From Ectocarpus siliculosus (lineage: Eukaryota; Sar; Phaeophyceae; Ectocarpales; Ectocarpaceae): a stretch of 64,000 nucleotides of DNA. The notes beneath the pieces are model-generated. The model had not been told where the DNA came from, searched no databases, and saw only the letters and a program-made list of their open reading frames with translations. The DNA lies in assembly GCA_000310025.1 (NCBI GenBank), contig FN649735.1, positions 2,152,845 to 2,216,844 of the forward strand, written 5' to 3'. Position 1 is the first letter of the stretch, and each line of letters opens with the position of its first letter. Shown one piece after another: positions 1 to 12,277 of the stretch. Position numbers and translations under genes: made by a program.

Positions 1-168
1 TCAAACACCCACGGGAAGGCGCTACGGCGTTTCCGGGGCACACGGCTGCATCGCTGACGGCCTTGCCGTCCACTGAGAGTCGAACCCAAACGGCCGATTT
101 TTTCTCATGTCCCGTTGCGACATCCATTCGCACGCGTCGTTCTCCCCCCCCTCCCGTCTCGGGCACAG

Positions 169-2751
169 CCGCCCCCGCTCCCGTGCCGAGGGCGAGCGGC
201 GCCGCTACGGGACCCTCCGTCGCAGAAAGGCTTGCCAAGATGCGAGCAGGACCAGCTGACGCTCCGACAGGAGACGCCCCACGGCTGGTGCGAACCCTCA
301 CCCCTCACCCTGGCGCCCCGACGGTAGTCACGTCAATGCCCGGCGGAGCTGGAGGTGGGAAACCCACTTGCTACGTACGCGTTTGACTCGAGAGTTTCCA
401 GGATGATCACTGCTGGCGCCTGTTGACGGTTGCGTGCGGAAGCGGCTCAAACAAAAAATAGGTGCCGTACAGATACGAAGGAACGGCGCGGTCTGGATGT
501 CCCCTGGTTGCAGCTGTTTGTGCATGCCACGGGATACGTGTGCATGCACTCGCGTCTGGACCGAACTGAATGATCTGAAAGTTCCGACACGTGGCGTCTA
601 TATACTACTGCTGCCGCCCTGTGGCCTCTCCGCCGCTACTTGATTTTCTCTCTCGTGTACGTTGCCTTCAAGAGGTTCCGCCGCCATTTTTCGGCTTCCC
701 CGCATCTCATCGCTTGCAACAATGCAATGCCACGCGCTGTTTGCCGCCGGCTTTGGCGACCAATAACCTGACCCCTCGCCTGCCTAGCCATGCCTGTGAC
801 TACTGTTTTCCTAAACACCCGAACATTGGTTCCGTTGCTGCGCGCTTGAAAGATTCCTCCAAAAGCGGGGGCTCCTCCAGCGTTGCGGACAGAATTGCCT
901 CCCTGAGCGGAAGCGGAAGCGGCAAGCCCTCTATCCTGCCGCCCAGCCCCTCAGGGAGACCGGCTGGTTCGTCAGTCTCCCCGGCAGCTGGAAAGACATC
1001 GGTGAGAGGCGAAAACTCCGACCGTATTGTACCACGATCATCTTCGATCATCTTCGATCATCTTCGGGGTCTTTGCATGCCCCCCCTCCTCCTCCCAACA
1101 ACGAAGCAGCACGGATGAAATAATCGTGGAATAGGGTACGACTTGTGCGAAATCGAGAAGTGTGATCTGGTCGATCGACGGAAGCACGCTTGTGCCCATG
1201 TGAGGGATGAGATTGGTATCACTCCCTCATATTGGGAAGGTGAATGATGAGTACCTCCCAGCTGTCCGGTACTTAGTTTTGCTGTGTATGCATAGCCTGC
1301 GCTACACAGGTAGCATGCGTAGGTCCAGGGGGAGCTTGGAGCACACATGGACAAAACCAGAAAATCATTTCGCAAACGGCCTCACACAAGAAATCCGTGC
1401 CCTGCCATCTCCCGCCCACCTCCCTACCTTGAAAACACAACTGATAAAATTTACCCAGCAGCACGGTGAAGGTGAAGTGTCCGCACCGGCAGAAGCTCCC
1501 GCCGCGTCCAAGCTTTCGCCTGGGCTTGCAGCCCGCTTGAACGCGATGAGATCGAGCACAGATTATGTGCCGGAGGGGGAGGAGGGGGAGGAAGAGGAAG
1601 AGACTCCGCCCCCCCCGCCTGCTTTGGCCACGTCCGGGTCGAGCTCTTCGTTTTCGAAGGTGTCCCCCGGTCTCGCGGCTCGTATGGGGAAAGCCTTCCC
1701 AATTCCTATGCCTGGTGGTGAGCAGCCCTGTTGATAGATTGGATTCTCTTCCTGTTGTCCATGCGTGTGTGAACCGTTGCAAGGACTTCGAACTTATGCC
1801 GCGCTTTGCTGCTTTCAGTAGCTTGCTGGAGTTTTGGTGGTTGGTTTACACTCCGATGTCGATGACATACACGCGGTTCAAGGCCACCTTGGTTTCTGCG
1901 TAGAAGATTAGCTGTTGACAAGAGCTTTTGTCTTGACAAGAGCTTTGTCTTGTCTAGTGTGAGTGCTGATTAAAAGTAGTGAACAGTAACAAAGAAAGCT
2001 TTGGTTCTAATTTGACGTACGTGTTCCCAGGTGGTATGCCGGCAGGGGGTGTCGCGGAGCTGAAACGTCGCAAACAAGAGAAAGAACAGGCGGAGAGAGC
2101 GGCAGCAGGCATGCCCGAGGAGCCAAAGCCGTCCGAGACTGCAGTGGAGCAAAAGCCCGGCGAGCTGCAGCACGTGAGTATTTATCTGCTTGCACATCAG
2201 GAGGAATAAAGTCGACCGGTTGGTAGACACGTTAGTGCGCCGTCTACCGTTCCTGATGTGACTACTATATCGTGTTGTGCTCGTCTACCGTTGGTGGAAG
2301 TGATAATGTGTCGCGCTGGTCTTGGCGACGGTGGTTCACCCGGGGGTTGGGTGGAGGTTTATTATTTTACATGTGATACGTACAGGAAGCGTTCGGCACT
2401 TGCAGGTTTTTGGGGCGATCGTGGCAATTTTCCTCGTGTGTTGCGAATGCGTACTGTACCTCAAGACACGATGCCTATGTGCACGCCGCCCCCCCCATCC
2501 GGACCTTGTCCACGAATCGAACAGGCGAACCTATCCCGTCCTACTATTTCCCAAAGAAGGCGGCCCCGCAAGGCAACCAGGCCGTTCAAACCGACCGCGG
2601 CAGCAGCAGCAGCAGCAGCCCCAGCATCTCCACCGTGTGCCACAGAACCAGAAAATACAACCTCGAGTGTGCCGGAGAAAGCAGCTTCGCCGCTTCCGGC
2701 AACAACGGGTGCATCGTCGGAAGAAAACACGGCAGAGGAGACGGCTGCCCC

Positions 2752-2789
<38 letters not shown>

Positions 2790-2899
2790 CACCAGCACAA
2801 GAGGAAACGAACTCTGTTGGCAAGATGAATTCCATGTTAAAGGCCGCGTCGATCGATATTGCCGGGGGTGACGGGGACGATGACGAATGGGACGAGTAG
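169..2899 (+). CDS. Disordered protein with repeated VA-x-RL motifs; 5' end possibly outside the window
   Basis: I do not recognise this gene. Exons seen: about 169-354 (acceptor after a C-rich tract, donor GTGGGA), about 783-1001 (donor GTGAGA), about 1459-1717 (donor GTGAGC), 2031-2173 (donor GTGAGT) and about 2525-2899, ending at TAG 2897-2899. The 1717/2031 junction is in phase and reads MPGGGMPAGG. The product is Ser/Pro/Ala/Glu-rich with no folded domain. A short motif recurs: SVAERLAKM, SVAARLKDS, SVADRIASL, LSPGLAARLNAM, VSPGLAARMGKAF. A Glu/Pro stretch (EEGEEEEETPPPPP) and a charged helix (ELKRRKQEKEQAERAA) follow. The last exon carries two poly-Ala runs encoded by GCA repeats (2598-2619, 2753-2787) and the acidic tail GDGDDDEWDE. 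Such tails are common in actin-regulatory and trafficking scaffolds, but no diagnostic motif proves that. The early exon boundaries and the start are uncertain. Confidence 0.45.
1035..1066. repeat. Short tandem repeat, unit about 10 bp, 3 copies
   Basis: Three consecutive copies of cgatcatctt lie in the intron just after the 1001 donor of the first gene. No function is visible. Confidence 0.7.
1915..1954. repeat. Imperfect tandem duplication, about 17 bp unit
   Basis: The unit ttgacaagagctttgtc occurs twice, the first copy with one extra T, in the intron before the 2031 exon. A related ttgacaagagct string occurs once more near 11877. Confidence 0.65.
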
Positions 2900-4459
2900 A
2901 AGTGACATGCGCAACGAGGCGGGTCCCAGCTTAGATCCACTGGGTAGGTTTGCCAATCGTTTGCAACACGGGGCGTGTGCGCGTATGTGTGCTTAGATCG
3001 CCTCTGCCTCGTATGTGTGCTTACTTAAGTGAATTCTAGTTTCTGAGACCCTCGAGGTACGTAAATGCTGGCTCCTTCGGCCTTTTCGTTGTTCGACTGA
3101 AGCCTTAATAGTTTGGATTGGGTTTTGCCGTGTTGCATCGGAGGTCCTTCCCAACGGCCTCGCATGCACCGCTCTCTGCGTAGAACACCATAACTACGCA
3201 CACCTAAGAGTAGATTGGACTCGTCTGTACACATTCTTACAGCACCCATGTACAGCATGGGGTCCTTCTCAGGGCAGGGGAACCCCCAAAGCCTGGGCCT
3301 AGCTGGCCTACGTACCGACACGGTTTGTTGGCTACTCGGCTGAACACACCTTTCCATAGTCCTCAGCCCCACCCAAAAGAGTTGGGAGTGACTTTGATAT
3401 GTACAGAGCAATATCCAACGCGCATGAATTTCGAATTTTCCCAGTTGCAAATTGGGGTGTTTGTCACCACTATCCGAAACCGACATTTTTTTTCGGGGTT
3501 GTGATGTGACAGAAAAACAGCCATTTGTCAACACACTCCCACAAACCTATCATTTTTGTCTCCCTCAACCTTGAAATCAAGTCAAATGATAAAAAATTGC
3601 GTCAAGCAGCATCTGAACCGTCATTGAAATCAAGTCAAATCAAGCGAAACAATTTGCTGCTAGCAAGGAGTTTTTCTGCACAGCTTGCTGCTTCCATATC
3701 TTCACATCACACGGAGTGCTCGCACGAGGTTGTCGGAGCGCGAACATTACTCATCACCTCCAAACACATATACTATACATGTGGATTGCGAACGAATATT
3801 TCATGTGTCCACGAAATTCGACTTCAAGGTCGACGAGGGCAAGCGACTGCTGCATCCTTCTCGCGATACACAAGCACCGCAGACGCAAAATAGAGAAATA
3901 TATACTCCTATCCTACGTACCTCCAGTGTTGTCTTTTCCTTCCGTGTCCCCGACTGGTGCGTCCAAAAACCATCCAATACAATACCGAAAGAAACGACAG
4001 GTTGCCGGTGACGGCGATCCTTAACCAAGAAAACGAACATATGCATACATGCAGAAATGTTGTTTATCCCGCCAACACAAAGTGGCGTCTTGAAGTGGTC
4101 AGCCTGTTAGAGCGGTCCATGCTGACTCACGAAACACACAAACGAACCGTCACAAACGCTAGCATTTGATCGCTGCTATTGGGCTTTGCTGTCAGGGCCA
4201 GCCCATTTTCCACTACTACTTCTGCTTCAAATCGCTTCGTATACACACTTGTGGTGTTCGACTGCGCTCGAAGAAAAGTAAGCCTTCCCCCCTTTCCCCT
4301 GTGCGCGATGAAACGCTGGTGAAGCAGTTGTTCCCTCCGGAAAACGACAAGGGATGGCTGTGAGAACAGGCTTCTCCCCCGTAAGCAGTGCGCCTGCCAG
4401 TATTTTCTCGCACTCGCAGCGATGCAGACACCGTAAAAGCCTTTGAATGAGCGACTAGA
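2900..4459. other. Intergenic region between two convergent genes
   Basis: This stretch separates the ends of the first gene (+) and the F-box/FIST gene (-). It contains a 17-bp direct repeat (ttgaaatcaagtcaaat at 3571-3587 and 3624-3640). It also has a 169-codon intronless open frame on the minus strand (3025-3534) whose translation resembles no family I know and has no clear coding bias. AT-rich stretches near 3480-3600 and 3990-4060 look non-coding. No gene is supported. Confidence 0.5.
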
Positions 4460-5088
4460 CTACAAACCCTGGCTGACACTACTGGCACGGGACTTGGTTC
4501 CGACCGAGCCAGGGTTCCAGCACAGCACGGCGGCGCAGGAGGTGTAACCCTGAAATCGAGACTTGGCGGTCTTGGGGTGGATTCCTGCCGACATGGCTGC
4601 CACAGGCCCGAACTCGGCATCGCAGAACACTCCGGCCGCGGGGGCATTAAGCGTCTTGATGAATCTGACCATCTCCTTTTTGTGGAGAAACGAGGCAGGT
4701 GCGCCAGGGCCAGCAAAGGGTGGGTACAGCAAGAATCAGCTTGGGAGTTTGTTATGCCCTTCTGCGGGACGGCGAATTTCAAATGTCCCCACAAGCACAG
4801 GAACATCGTCTCTTACCGGTATTACGTGGCATGTACATGCATCGCACGACATACCTGTTGGTGGAGGGCCATGACGCGGGTTACCACCGCATCCCCGTCC
4901 CCGCCATCAGGCTGCTGCTGTTGCCGCTGCTCGCGTTCTTGCTGCACTCGTCGACCAGACAACTGCTGTCAAAGGCATCGGTAGATTGTGAATAAACCAG
5001 GGAACTTGCATCAGGGTACAGGATATCGATCCTGAACAAGGCAGGTGAGGAAGAATGCCTCCCATACTTTCCGCGACACCGGCGAAGA

Positions 5089-5123
<35 letters not shown>

Positions 5124-8100
5124 CAAAGCGACACCCACTCACAACAACTCTACACATGAGTGCAGAGGGTCCAACCCGCCACGATTGCACGGTACACTAT
5201 GTACCTCCACGTGGTCGAGCCGAACGCAGCACGTGAAGCTAATGGAGGACAGCACGACGCCCCCTTCCCTCTCGACGCGCCGCCCGCACGCGTGGTACGC
5301 AGCCTCGGCGTCCTCGAGAACGAGCCGGTTCGTGCTGCGCAGGAAGCGCGCGTGCTGCCCGGGCGTCACGTCGTCGTCGAGCGCGACGGCCTCTCCAAAG
5401 GTCCAGTTCACGGCGACGGGCGGCGCTCCTGTCGCTTCTTCCTCAATCTCATCATCCAGATCCTCACAACGCCCCGAGCCGGATCGGCAGCGGAGCAGTT
5501 CGGCCGGCGAAGCGCTTACCCCTAGAGAAATCTTTTCCGGGTAGCTTTCGCCTGAGGCTTGGCAAACCTAAACGCGTTCGCAGAGTGAGACTAATCAGGG
5601 AGGTGGTGAAAATCAAGCAGTCACGGAAGCATTCCGGATGGTGATCGTGGCGTTCAGAGTGCACCACAGCATTGTAGTTCTTGGTGCCTGCAACCTGCAT
5701 GCAAAGACATGGTTCACCGAGAATCCTGAGTGTTGAGCGAGCAGTTGACCGGGCGTGCATCACGTATCGATGCCCTGTTCTAATAAGTTAACCTTCCGCA
5801 CAGTTTCAAAGCCCTATCTACAAGTACCTATTACTCTTCCGTCCTCTTCGCACGCATCGATACGAACTAATGGTCCGAAGGAAACCGAGGAGTGTGGAAA
5901 ATTTTAAAAGCAGCCGCCAAGGACCGAGCATTCTTTCGTATCTCGCTTTCAGAAGTGCCGCCTCTTGTTTCCCCAAGAGAAGCCGACTGAATAATCGCGC
6001 CAGCTTTGTCTTCGCTTCACTTCACCTCGTGCTGGAAGATCGATAGGGCGGTGCTTTTGCGAACAGCGACCCCCTCCGATGACACGACCGTCACATCTCG
6101 TAGCAGCTGGAAACCGCGGGAAACGAGATACGCAACAAACACCGTTGAGGAAAGACGGCGATGAGGAGTTTTGCGGGGGCGGGTAGGCCGAAAATATCCC
6201 TGGAAATTGGAGTAAAAGATGGGTTCGTCAAGGCAGAACAAGCCACGACGGATCCAATGCCACATGTGCACGTCATCCGTTTTAATCCTACGGCCATTTT
6301 TATTTTTCTGAACATACTGCTGCGTTGGATATAAAATGCGGGACAACGTCCCCCAACGTAGCCTGTAGAGTGTGGCTTTGTTGCACTCGTCGTATGGTCA
6401 GCTCAACACCCAACAAATAAAACCCTCCATTCGGCAAAGGACAGAACTATAGCCGATCCTGTTGATTCTTTGCTCGAAGGAGACGTGGTGGTGGACGTAT
6501 GCGACTACCCAGAGAGAGGTCTAGTCTCTTTTGGCAGGGATCTGGGATCTTCCTGACATATTTATCGGTTTACGCGTATGGAAAACCCGATAAATGGTGG
6601 ACATGCCGGTGTCAAGGTCAGCCAGCACATCCGGTCGCCGAATAAATCCCGTTCAGGCGAAAAGTAGGCCAAAGTCGTCACACCGGACTACAACTCTGAT
6701 CGTACCGACGGTGCCCAAACTAACCCTCCTCTTCCGCACCTTGCCCTTCTCTGCCTGCGGGCCTCCTTGAGGGTCAGCCGTGGTGTCTATCTTAAATACC
6801 GGCCCGACACCTTCGTAGCCTTTCGCTGAAATCGCCAGGGCGTGAACTCCTCGCAGAGCAACCCCGACCACAACGCGAGCTTGGATGCTTGGTCGCGAGT
6901 GATTTCCGACCTTTTCGTCGGGGTCGGGAAACACCTGGATAGGGGGGGGAAACACACCATATCATAGTATTGATTGGGTTTGGAAGAGAAGCATGTGCCG
7001 CATCGAGGAGCTGTCCCACGAAGCATGTCCCGCATCAAGGAGCTGTCCCACGCGTTGCCAACAATATTTTTGTTCGGGTTACTGCTGTTTGTCGAGGAGC
7101 ATAACGCGGGAATAGCAGAAGAGACTTGTCCGTGCGTTCAACTCGACCTGCGTGGCTCTGGGCGGCGAGAACAACACTCGAGGTGTTTGCCTTACCTGGC
7201 TGCCAATACACAAAGCGCACGTCGTGCTGCCACCAAGAACCACCGTATCTTCCCCGAGCAACTTCTGGAGCCAGTCCGCCGTTCTCGCCATCAACAGCGG
7301 GTGGTGATCGTCCACGAGAAAAACAGTGTCAGCGTCCTCTAGCGGGACGCTGGATGATGGCGGTGTTAGCTTCGGATACACGCGCTGCGATGCCACCTTC
7401 GACTTAGTCACGGTCGTCGCCCGGATCGACCTCCTCACCGGCTGGGGTGGCCCGCTTGACCCCGCGGGTTCAGTGAGATTAGTGCAAGACGCCGAGCTAG
7501 AAGTGCCGCCAGGCTTGTTCTCCCCGTTCACTGCTGCCAGTTTGGTTCCGAAGGTAACGGCGGGAGCGCACTCCGTGAAAACGGGTGCGACACCGTCCAC
7601 GGACGGGCCGTCATTTCGTGTGTTCTGGAAACTGTGGCTGGCGATGAAGGTCTTAACTCGAGGCTGCGGTAGGCCGCCGTCGATCCCCCCCTCCGGTGGG
7701 ATGTATGCAACGGTGAGCACGCACGTGGTGGGTGGTGGGGGATCGAGCTCGATGTCCCGGCCTTCGTAAGTCGAGTAGTCACCTTCACCGGAAACTCCCG
7801 CTCCGTATACGCCCGAATCGCTCTTGTGGTCACCCGTGACGGCAGGAAAGGGTAGAGGCAATCACGTCCGGCACAAACAACGTACATACACGTTTGACCG
7901 GAGCAAGTTTATGTAGGTTCCCTTGGTTGTTCGCGGTTCCCTGCAAACTCAGGCATGAACGTCCAACAACACCAGTGCCGGAACTCCTCCGTCATTTGAA
8001 ATACCGAAGTGCTGGAGGGTTGCTGGGCTCACGTAACGATACAGCTGTTTCCTGAGTTCGAAACGCGCTTGAAATGTTTGGCGTCGAAGTGTCCCATACG

Positions 8101-9061
8101 GGGAGTCAGTCTTCTCTCGTGTCCTCAACTGCCTTCGTCACGAAACTTTTGTAGAGCCCGCCTTACGATAAAACGATCGTTCTTTCTCGCGCTCACCTCC
8201 GCCACAACGATTGGGCACTCCACCGGGATGAGGTTGGAAGAGTGAAACCTCGAGCACAGTTCGCGAAGGGTTGTTGAAAGAAACACGTTGCCATCGATCA
8301 TCAGCATGCAGAAATTAGGCCTTGCCGACGGCGTGAGCACCTGACAGCAGTATCGCAGGGCACAGAAAGTGGTTCAACGCAAAAGCCACGAACGAGTGCG
8401 CGTGGTCAAGAGGTTTGAGGATTGGAAAAAGTTGACATATGTACTGCTCTCACTACCATCCTCTGCCACGCTACTGCTGTAACTTCACACGAGCTGTAAA
8501 TTGTGCTATGTATTATGCATACTACAATTAGGCGGGGGAATGGCATTTAATTACGCCGCATAGAAGATTGAAGTACACCTGGTGCGCTCTGTAGTAACCT
8601 CGTTATGTTAATAGAAGCAGGCACAAGAGAGACCAGCTTTCAATAGATACAAGACATGAGTGTTAAAAGACCGACCGTCTCGGTATGGCTGGGAAGAGAA
8701 TGCTACGGTCGTCCACGCGGGAGGAGCGAGAGAGAGGGTTCGACGGTACTTGCATCAGACGTACACAGTCTAGAGTTGAGTCATGTGTGAGTGTGAGCAG
8801 CGATCAACTCTGTGCGCTGTGACTAACACTCCCTTCCTGACACACCTTTCTTTGCCTGACGAGGGACGCCACCAAACTCTCCATATCCTGGCGGGTGGAC
8901 TGCGCTTGACCCCACCACACGTGGGCATTGATAGTGCTGTTGATGTTCGCGGAATGGAACGCCTTGTTGACGCAGGATAACTGCCCATTTGTTGTCCAAC
9001 TCAAGTAATCGAATACGTTACGATGAACGTCCTCACCCCATGGAACGAAAAGACAAGTCAT
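4460..9061 (-). CDS. F-box and FIST domain protein (FBXO22-like)
   Basis: Proteins with an F-box followed by FIST domains are SCF-type ubiquitin-ligase adaptors such as FBXO22; FIST is a sensor-type ligand-binding fold. Exon 1 (8846-9061) starts at ATG 9061 and carries an F-box-like helix pair (VHRNVFDYLSW, LSCVNKAFHSA). Exon 2 is 8197-8340 and joins in phase. Exon 3 (7196-7822, 209 codons) contains the FIST-type segment TVFLVDDHHPLLMARTADW followed by VVLGGSTTCA. Exon 4 (about 6740-6934) continues with RVVVGVALRGVHALAISAKG and GVGPVFKID, as in FIST_N. A further exon (5205 to about 5510) reads GEAVALDDDVTPGQHARFL then LEDAEAAYHACGR, fitting the FIST_C segment that links to the last domain. 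The 3' exon (about 4500-4690) has APAAGVFCDAEFGPV and FQGYTSC, like the end of FIST_C. Exons 1-4 are firm. The order and joins below 6740 are approximate, and one or more small exons are probably missing. The last in-frame stop is at 4460. Confidence 0.6.
5092..5121. repeat. (TC)n microsatellite
   Basis: About 15 TC units in the 3' half of the F-box/FIST gene, between putative exons; probably intronic. Confidence 0.9.
6988..7050. repeat. Imperfect tandem repeat, about 32 bp, 2 copies
   Basis: The string gaagcatgtgccgcatcgag and its continuation to ctgtcccac occur twice in a row (6988-7019 and 7020-7050), the second copy with a one-base deletion and two substitutions. It lies in the intron (6935-7195) between exons 3 and 4 of the F-box/FIST gene. 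Confidence 0.75.
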
Positions 9062-10340
9062 GACGCGGTACCTTGTTCAACTACGAGTGGAACAGCCTGT
9101 GGAAGAGAGGGAGGGACAGAGAGGCAGAGCAGAGCGGAGCAGCGCTATCGCGCACGGGCAGCGGCGAGATGTTCTTGTTATGTTCGGGGGCACGCTTGGG
9201 GCACACAAAAGGTATCCTACGGAACCCCCAAAGCGACATGCACTCCTGCTGCTACACACACGACACGGTCTGCGGCGGCTCTGCCTGCTGCTGTACGGAG
9301 CAGGAGCGGGGCAGGAGTGCGCGGGTTTACTAGGTGTAATGTCGGACTCAGCACCCCCCGTTTGCGAGAATTGTAAACCCGGCAAGGCAACAGACGAGCG
9401 AGAAGCAGCGATAGAAAAAATGGATTGTCAGGCGAGTGCGGTAAGGAGTAGACTATTCTCAGAGCGAGAGCTTTTGTAGCCGCCCAAGACGCAGTCACTC
9501 ATCACGTAACCATGCGGAACAAACATCTCCGAAGCATTACCGTATAGTCGATGCGGAAAATATATGAGCGGTATCTGATATTTCCGTGCGGTTGGCGTCC
9601 CAACTGTTGGACAAACAAGATTTTCGTGCAACACAGCAGAACTGCAACTAACTTCGGCCCCCGGGGTTGACCCTTTTGCGAAAGCGCCCTCATTTTGTCT
9701 TGTTGTAAACACACAACTCCTTCGTCTCTATTCAGTTTTCCTGTGTTGTGTTGTTTTTTGGGGGGTGGTGGTGGTGGTATTGGCGGGTGGATGGGTTGGG
9801 GGGGGGGGTCCGCGATTTTTTTTCTTTTCCCTCCCATTTCGGTACGCATGTGACCATCGCTGCCAATTTCTACCGAACGAGCGACCTTAGGGTTATTGTT
9901 AAGGGTTATTGTTAATGCAACGAAAAAAAACGCTTTTTTCCACGGAACGGTGGAAAGAAGATCCGATTATTTTTCGCTTGTTCTAATCGTGATGTCATCG
10001 CGAAACGCACGTTTCCTTCCCTGAATACACGTTTTGCTCGACACACAACAGGTTGACATGGTATTGCTCACCATAGAGCAGCGGTGAAAGCGCAATGAGC
10101 AGCACCCGACACAGAGGACAACACACTTAGAAAGATCCCGTCCACCTGGCCTTCTGTTTTCAGTTTTCAGCAACAACAGGCTCAGGGCAGAGTGTCGCCA
10201 CCTGGGTGTTGCTTGCGATTTCTTCAGTTTGCCAGCTCATTTTTCACGGTTGCGACTCCCATCTTTGACCACCACCTGCCCAAAGGTAGACGAGCTCAAC
10301 AATCACAGGGCGGCAGCCGCGCTGACGGCCAGCATCATAT

Positions 10341-10620
10341 AGATGGCCAATCCGAAAGAATTAGCGTGTCGGAGGCCCTGTTGCTCTACTGCTGTGTGGT
10401 GCCGTGGATTGATGTTGATGCGTCCGACCAAAAACGCATCATCTCGCCGCATTTTTTCCAACGGCATTTTGGTGAGGTGGCACACGTCTCTAACACACTT
10501 TATTGAGCAGCACCCAAGCACCCAATACCCACGAAGCAGCACGGCGCCGGGAGATGGTATCATATGGACAGCCGAACCGAAGGAATCAGCGCGTTGGAGG
10601 TCTTGCTGCTGCTGCTGTAC
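10341..10620. repeat. Diverged direct repeat, two about 57-bp copies about 220 bp apart
   Basis: Copies at about 10341-10398 and 10564-10620 align as gatggccaatccgaaagaat versus tatggacagccgaaccgaag, then a GCGTGTCGGAGG/GCGCGTTGGAGG block and a CTGTTGCT/CTTGCTGCTGCT block. On the minus strand both copies encode a similar peptide (QQGLRHANSFGLAIYM and QQDLQRADSFGSAVHM). A dispersed repeat family is more likely than a gene. Confidence 0.55.
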
Positions 10621-11524
10621 TCGTTCTACTGTATCCGTGTTTGCTATGTGTGATTGAAAAAAATCCCCCTTCACCAACAGCAGCAGTTGAAGACGAGAGC
10701 ACCACGCAATGCCTAGTTTTGGGCCAAGAACGGACTGAACGCCGCTTCTGCCGCTTGTCCATCTCCACAACAGGCCTGGACGTGAGTCTGGCAGGTCTTT
10801 CTAGCGTTCTCAGTGATGTTACAGCGCCCGCGGTGCGCTTGTCCGATGCTTCTGTCAAAAACACGTATTCGTGAAAGTAGCAAGCCCCCAAAAAACCCGG
10901 CTCCTTCTTTTCACGCTTTCGGGGAAAAACGCCTCCATATATGTTCAAGAAAACACGGTTTCGTTTTTTTTTTCGTGTTTAATTGGTCGATAAGAAGCAC
11001 CCTTACCCCTCCGACTGAAGATTATTTCCACTTTTTTACCTATCATGTCATTACATAGTCCATGGGACGTCGTTAGGCCCCCAAACGTTATGCGTCGAGA
11101 CACAGTAGTCGGCCAACGCGCGGGTCCAGATGCTTCCCAAAGGACGAAAAAAACGTACGTTTCCCGCAGGACGACCAGAGTCATGCTTCCAACGCGTTGC
11201 TGAGATAAGAAAATCCACGCGTTCTGATAGATAATGATGAACTTTTGGGCGCCTCACCTTGTCCGTATTTGCCAGGCTACGTACGATGTTGTCGCTGCTT
11301 GCATGGAGGCTCACAGAGGGAATGTGGCGGATTGTCGAACGGAATGGAACGACTTCAGAGAGTGCCATAAAGAGTCACGGGGAAGATCAACGGGCGACGC
11401 ATAAACTTCCGTGCATAATGTTCAGCTCGATACGGCTCGATCGAGATATATCTACCAGCGGAAGCGGAGAGGTTGAATGTTGAATCCAGTTAACTGCACT
11501 CGGACTACCGTGGAGCCATCAGAT

Positions 11525-11576
11525 CTACTAGACCAGCTCCTTGTGGCCTGCTACTAGACCAGCTCCTTGTGGCCTG
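11525..11576. repeat. Exact 26-bp tandem duplication
   Basis: The 26-bp unit starting ctactagaccagctccttgt occurs twice back to back (11525-11550, 11551-11576) without a mismatch. It is intergenic, about 0.7 kb downstream of the CFAP44 stop. Confidence 0.9.
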
Positions 11577-12277
11577 CAGGCTGGCCAGTGTTTCAGCTGT
11601 TACTTTTGCTGTTGCATCTCTGGTGTACGGCGTTTTTGAGCGCACTGCCTGTAAGTGCTTTGGGCCTTGTCGCTTTCTCCGTGGAAACGTGGGCACTGGC
11701 AACGCCATCGTGCATGCATATGCGTTGTTCTATGTACGTCGAAAGCTCTTCCCTCTGATTCATTGCATCTGGGGGAAGAGAGCACCCACTTGTTGTTTGT
11801 TACCTATATAGCTCAGCAAATAGATCAATGCGGACTTCTGTGCGGTTGGATGTTTTGGAGTGTTGCGTTGGTGCTTTGACAAGAGCTGTAGACCTAGCGA
11901 TGTTGTTTGTCTTCGATACGTAAGAGCTCTAGAACTGCTTGTAGACTCTTGCGGCCATTGACCGTCATACGTTGATGTCCAAGATGCAGCCCTGACGCAA
12001 GTGCTGGATCAGCTTGTAATTCCGCCTGGCTGCTTGTAGGAGGTGATACACCCGGTATCTGTCGCGCACAGAAAAATATAGTGTCGTTCACGCCCTGCCT
12101 TTACGACCTGGTCTGAGTAACACGGTGACGTGCATCCGTAGTGCCCTTTTGGATTCATCGGCCCTGGTGTTCATCGAGTATCCGTCGCATGTCAACACCA
12201 TTCACCAGCCGATCCTTGTACTCCCAATACTCTCAAACTCGTGCACATCGATCCGAAGCAAGCTTTAAAGACCCAAG

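Larger units (their letters stand above)
9062..12277. other. 3.2 kb intergenic region with degenerate repeats
   Basis: The region lies between the 5' end of the F-box/FIST gene and the 3' end of CFAP44. Open frames occur on both strands near 9060-9480, 10190-10950 and 11050-11370, but none shows splice-consistent extension or a recognisable domain. A G-rich run lies at about 9759-9810, and a poorly conserved direct repeat and an exact 26-bp tandem repeat are listed separately. The first few hundred bases should contain the F-box/FIST promoter; no TATA-like element stands out. Confidence 0.45.

Noticed and set aside
2322-2871. Open frames rich in Gln, Ser or Cys over the GCA repeats
   Set aside because: These are other-frame readings of the GCA runs. 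Only the Ala frame continues into the terminal GDGDDDEWDE and stop.
9779-9840. Poly-Pro peptide from the G-rich run
   Set aside because: Homopolymer artefact with no surrounding coding signal.
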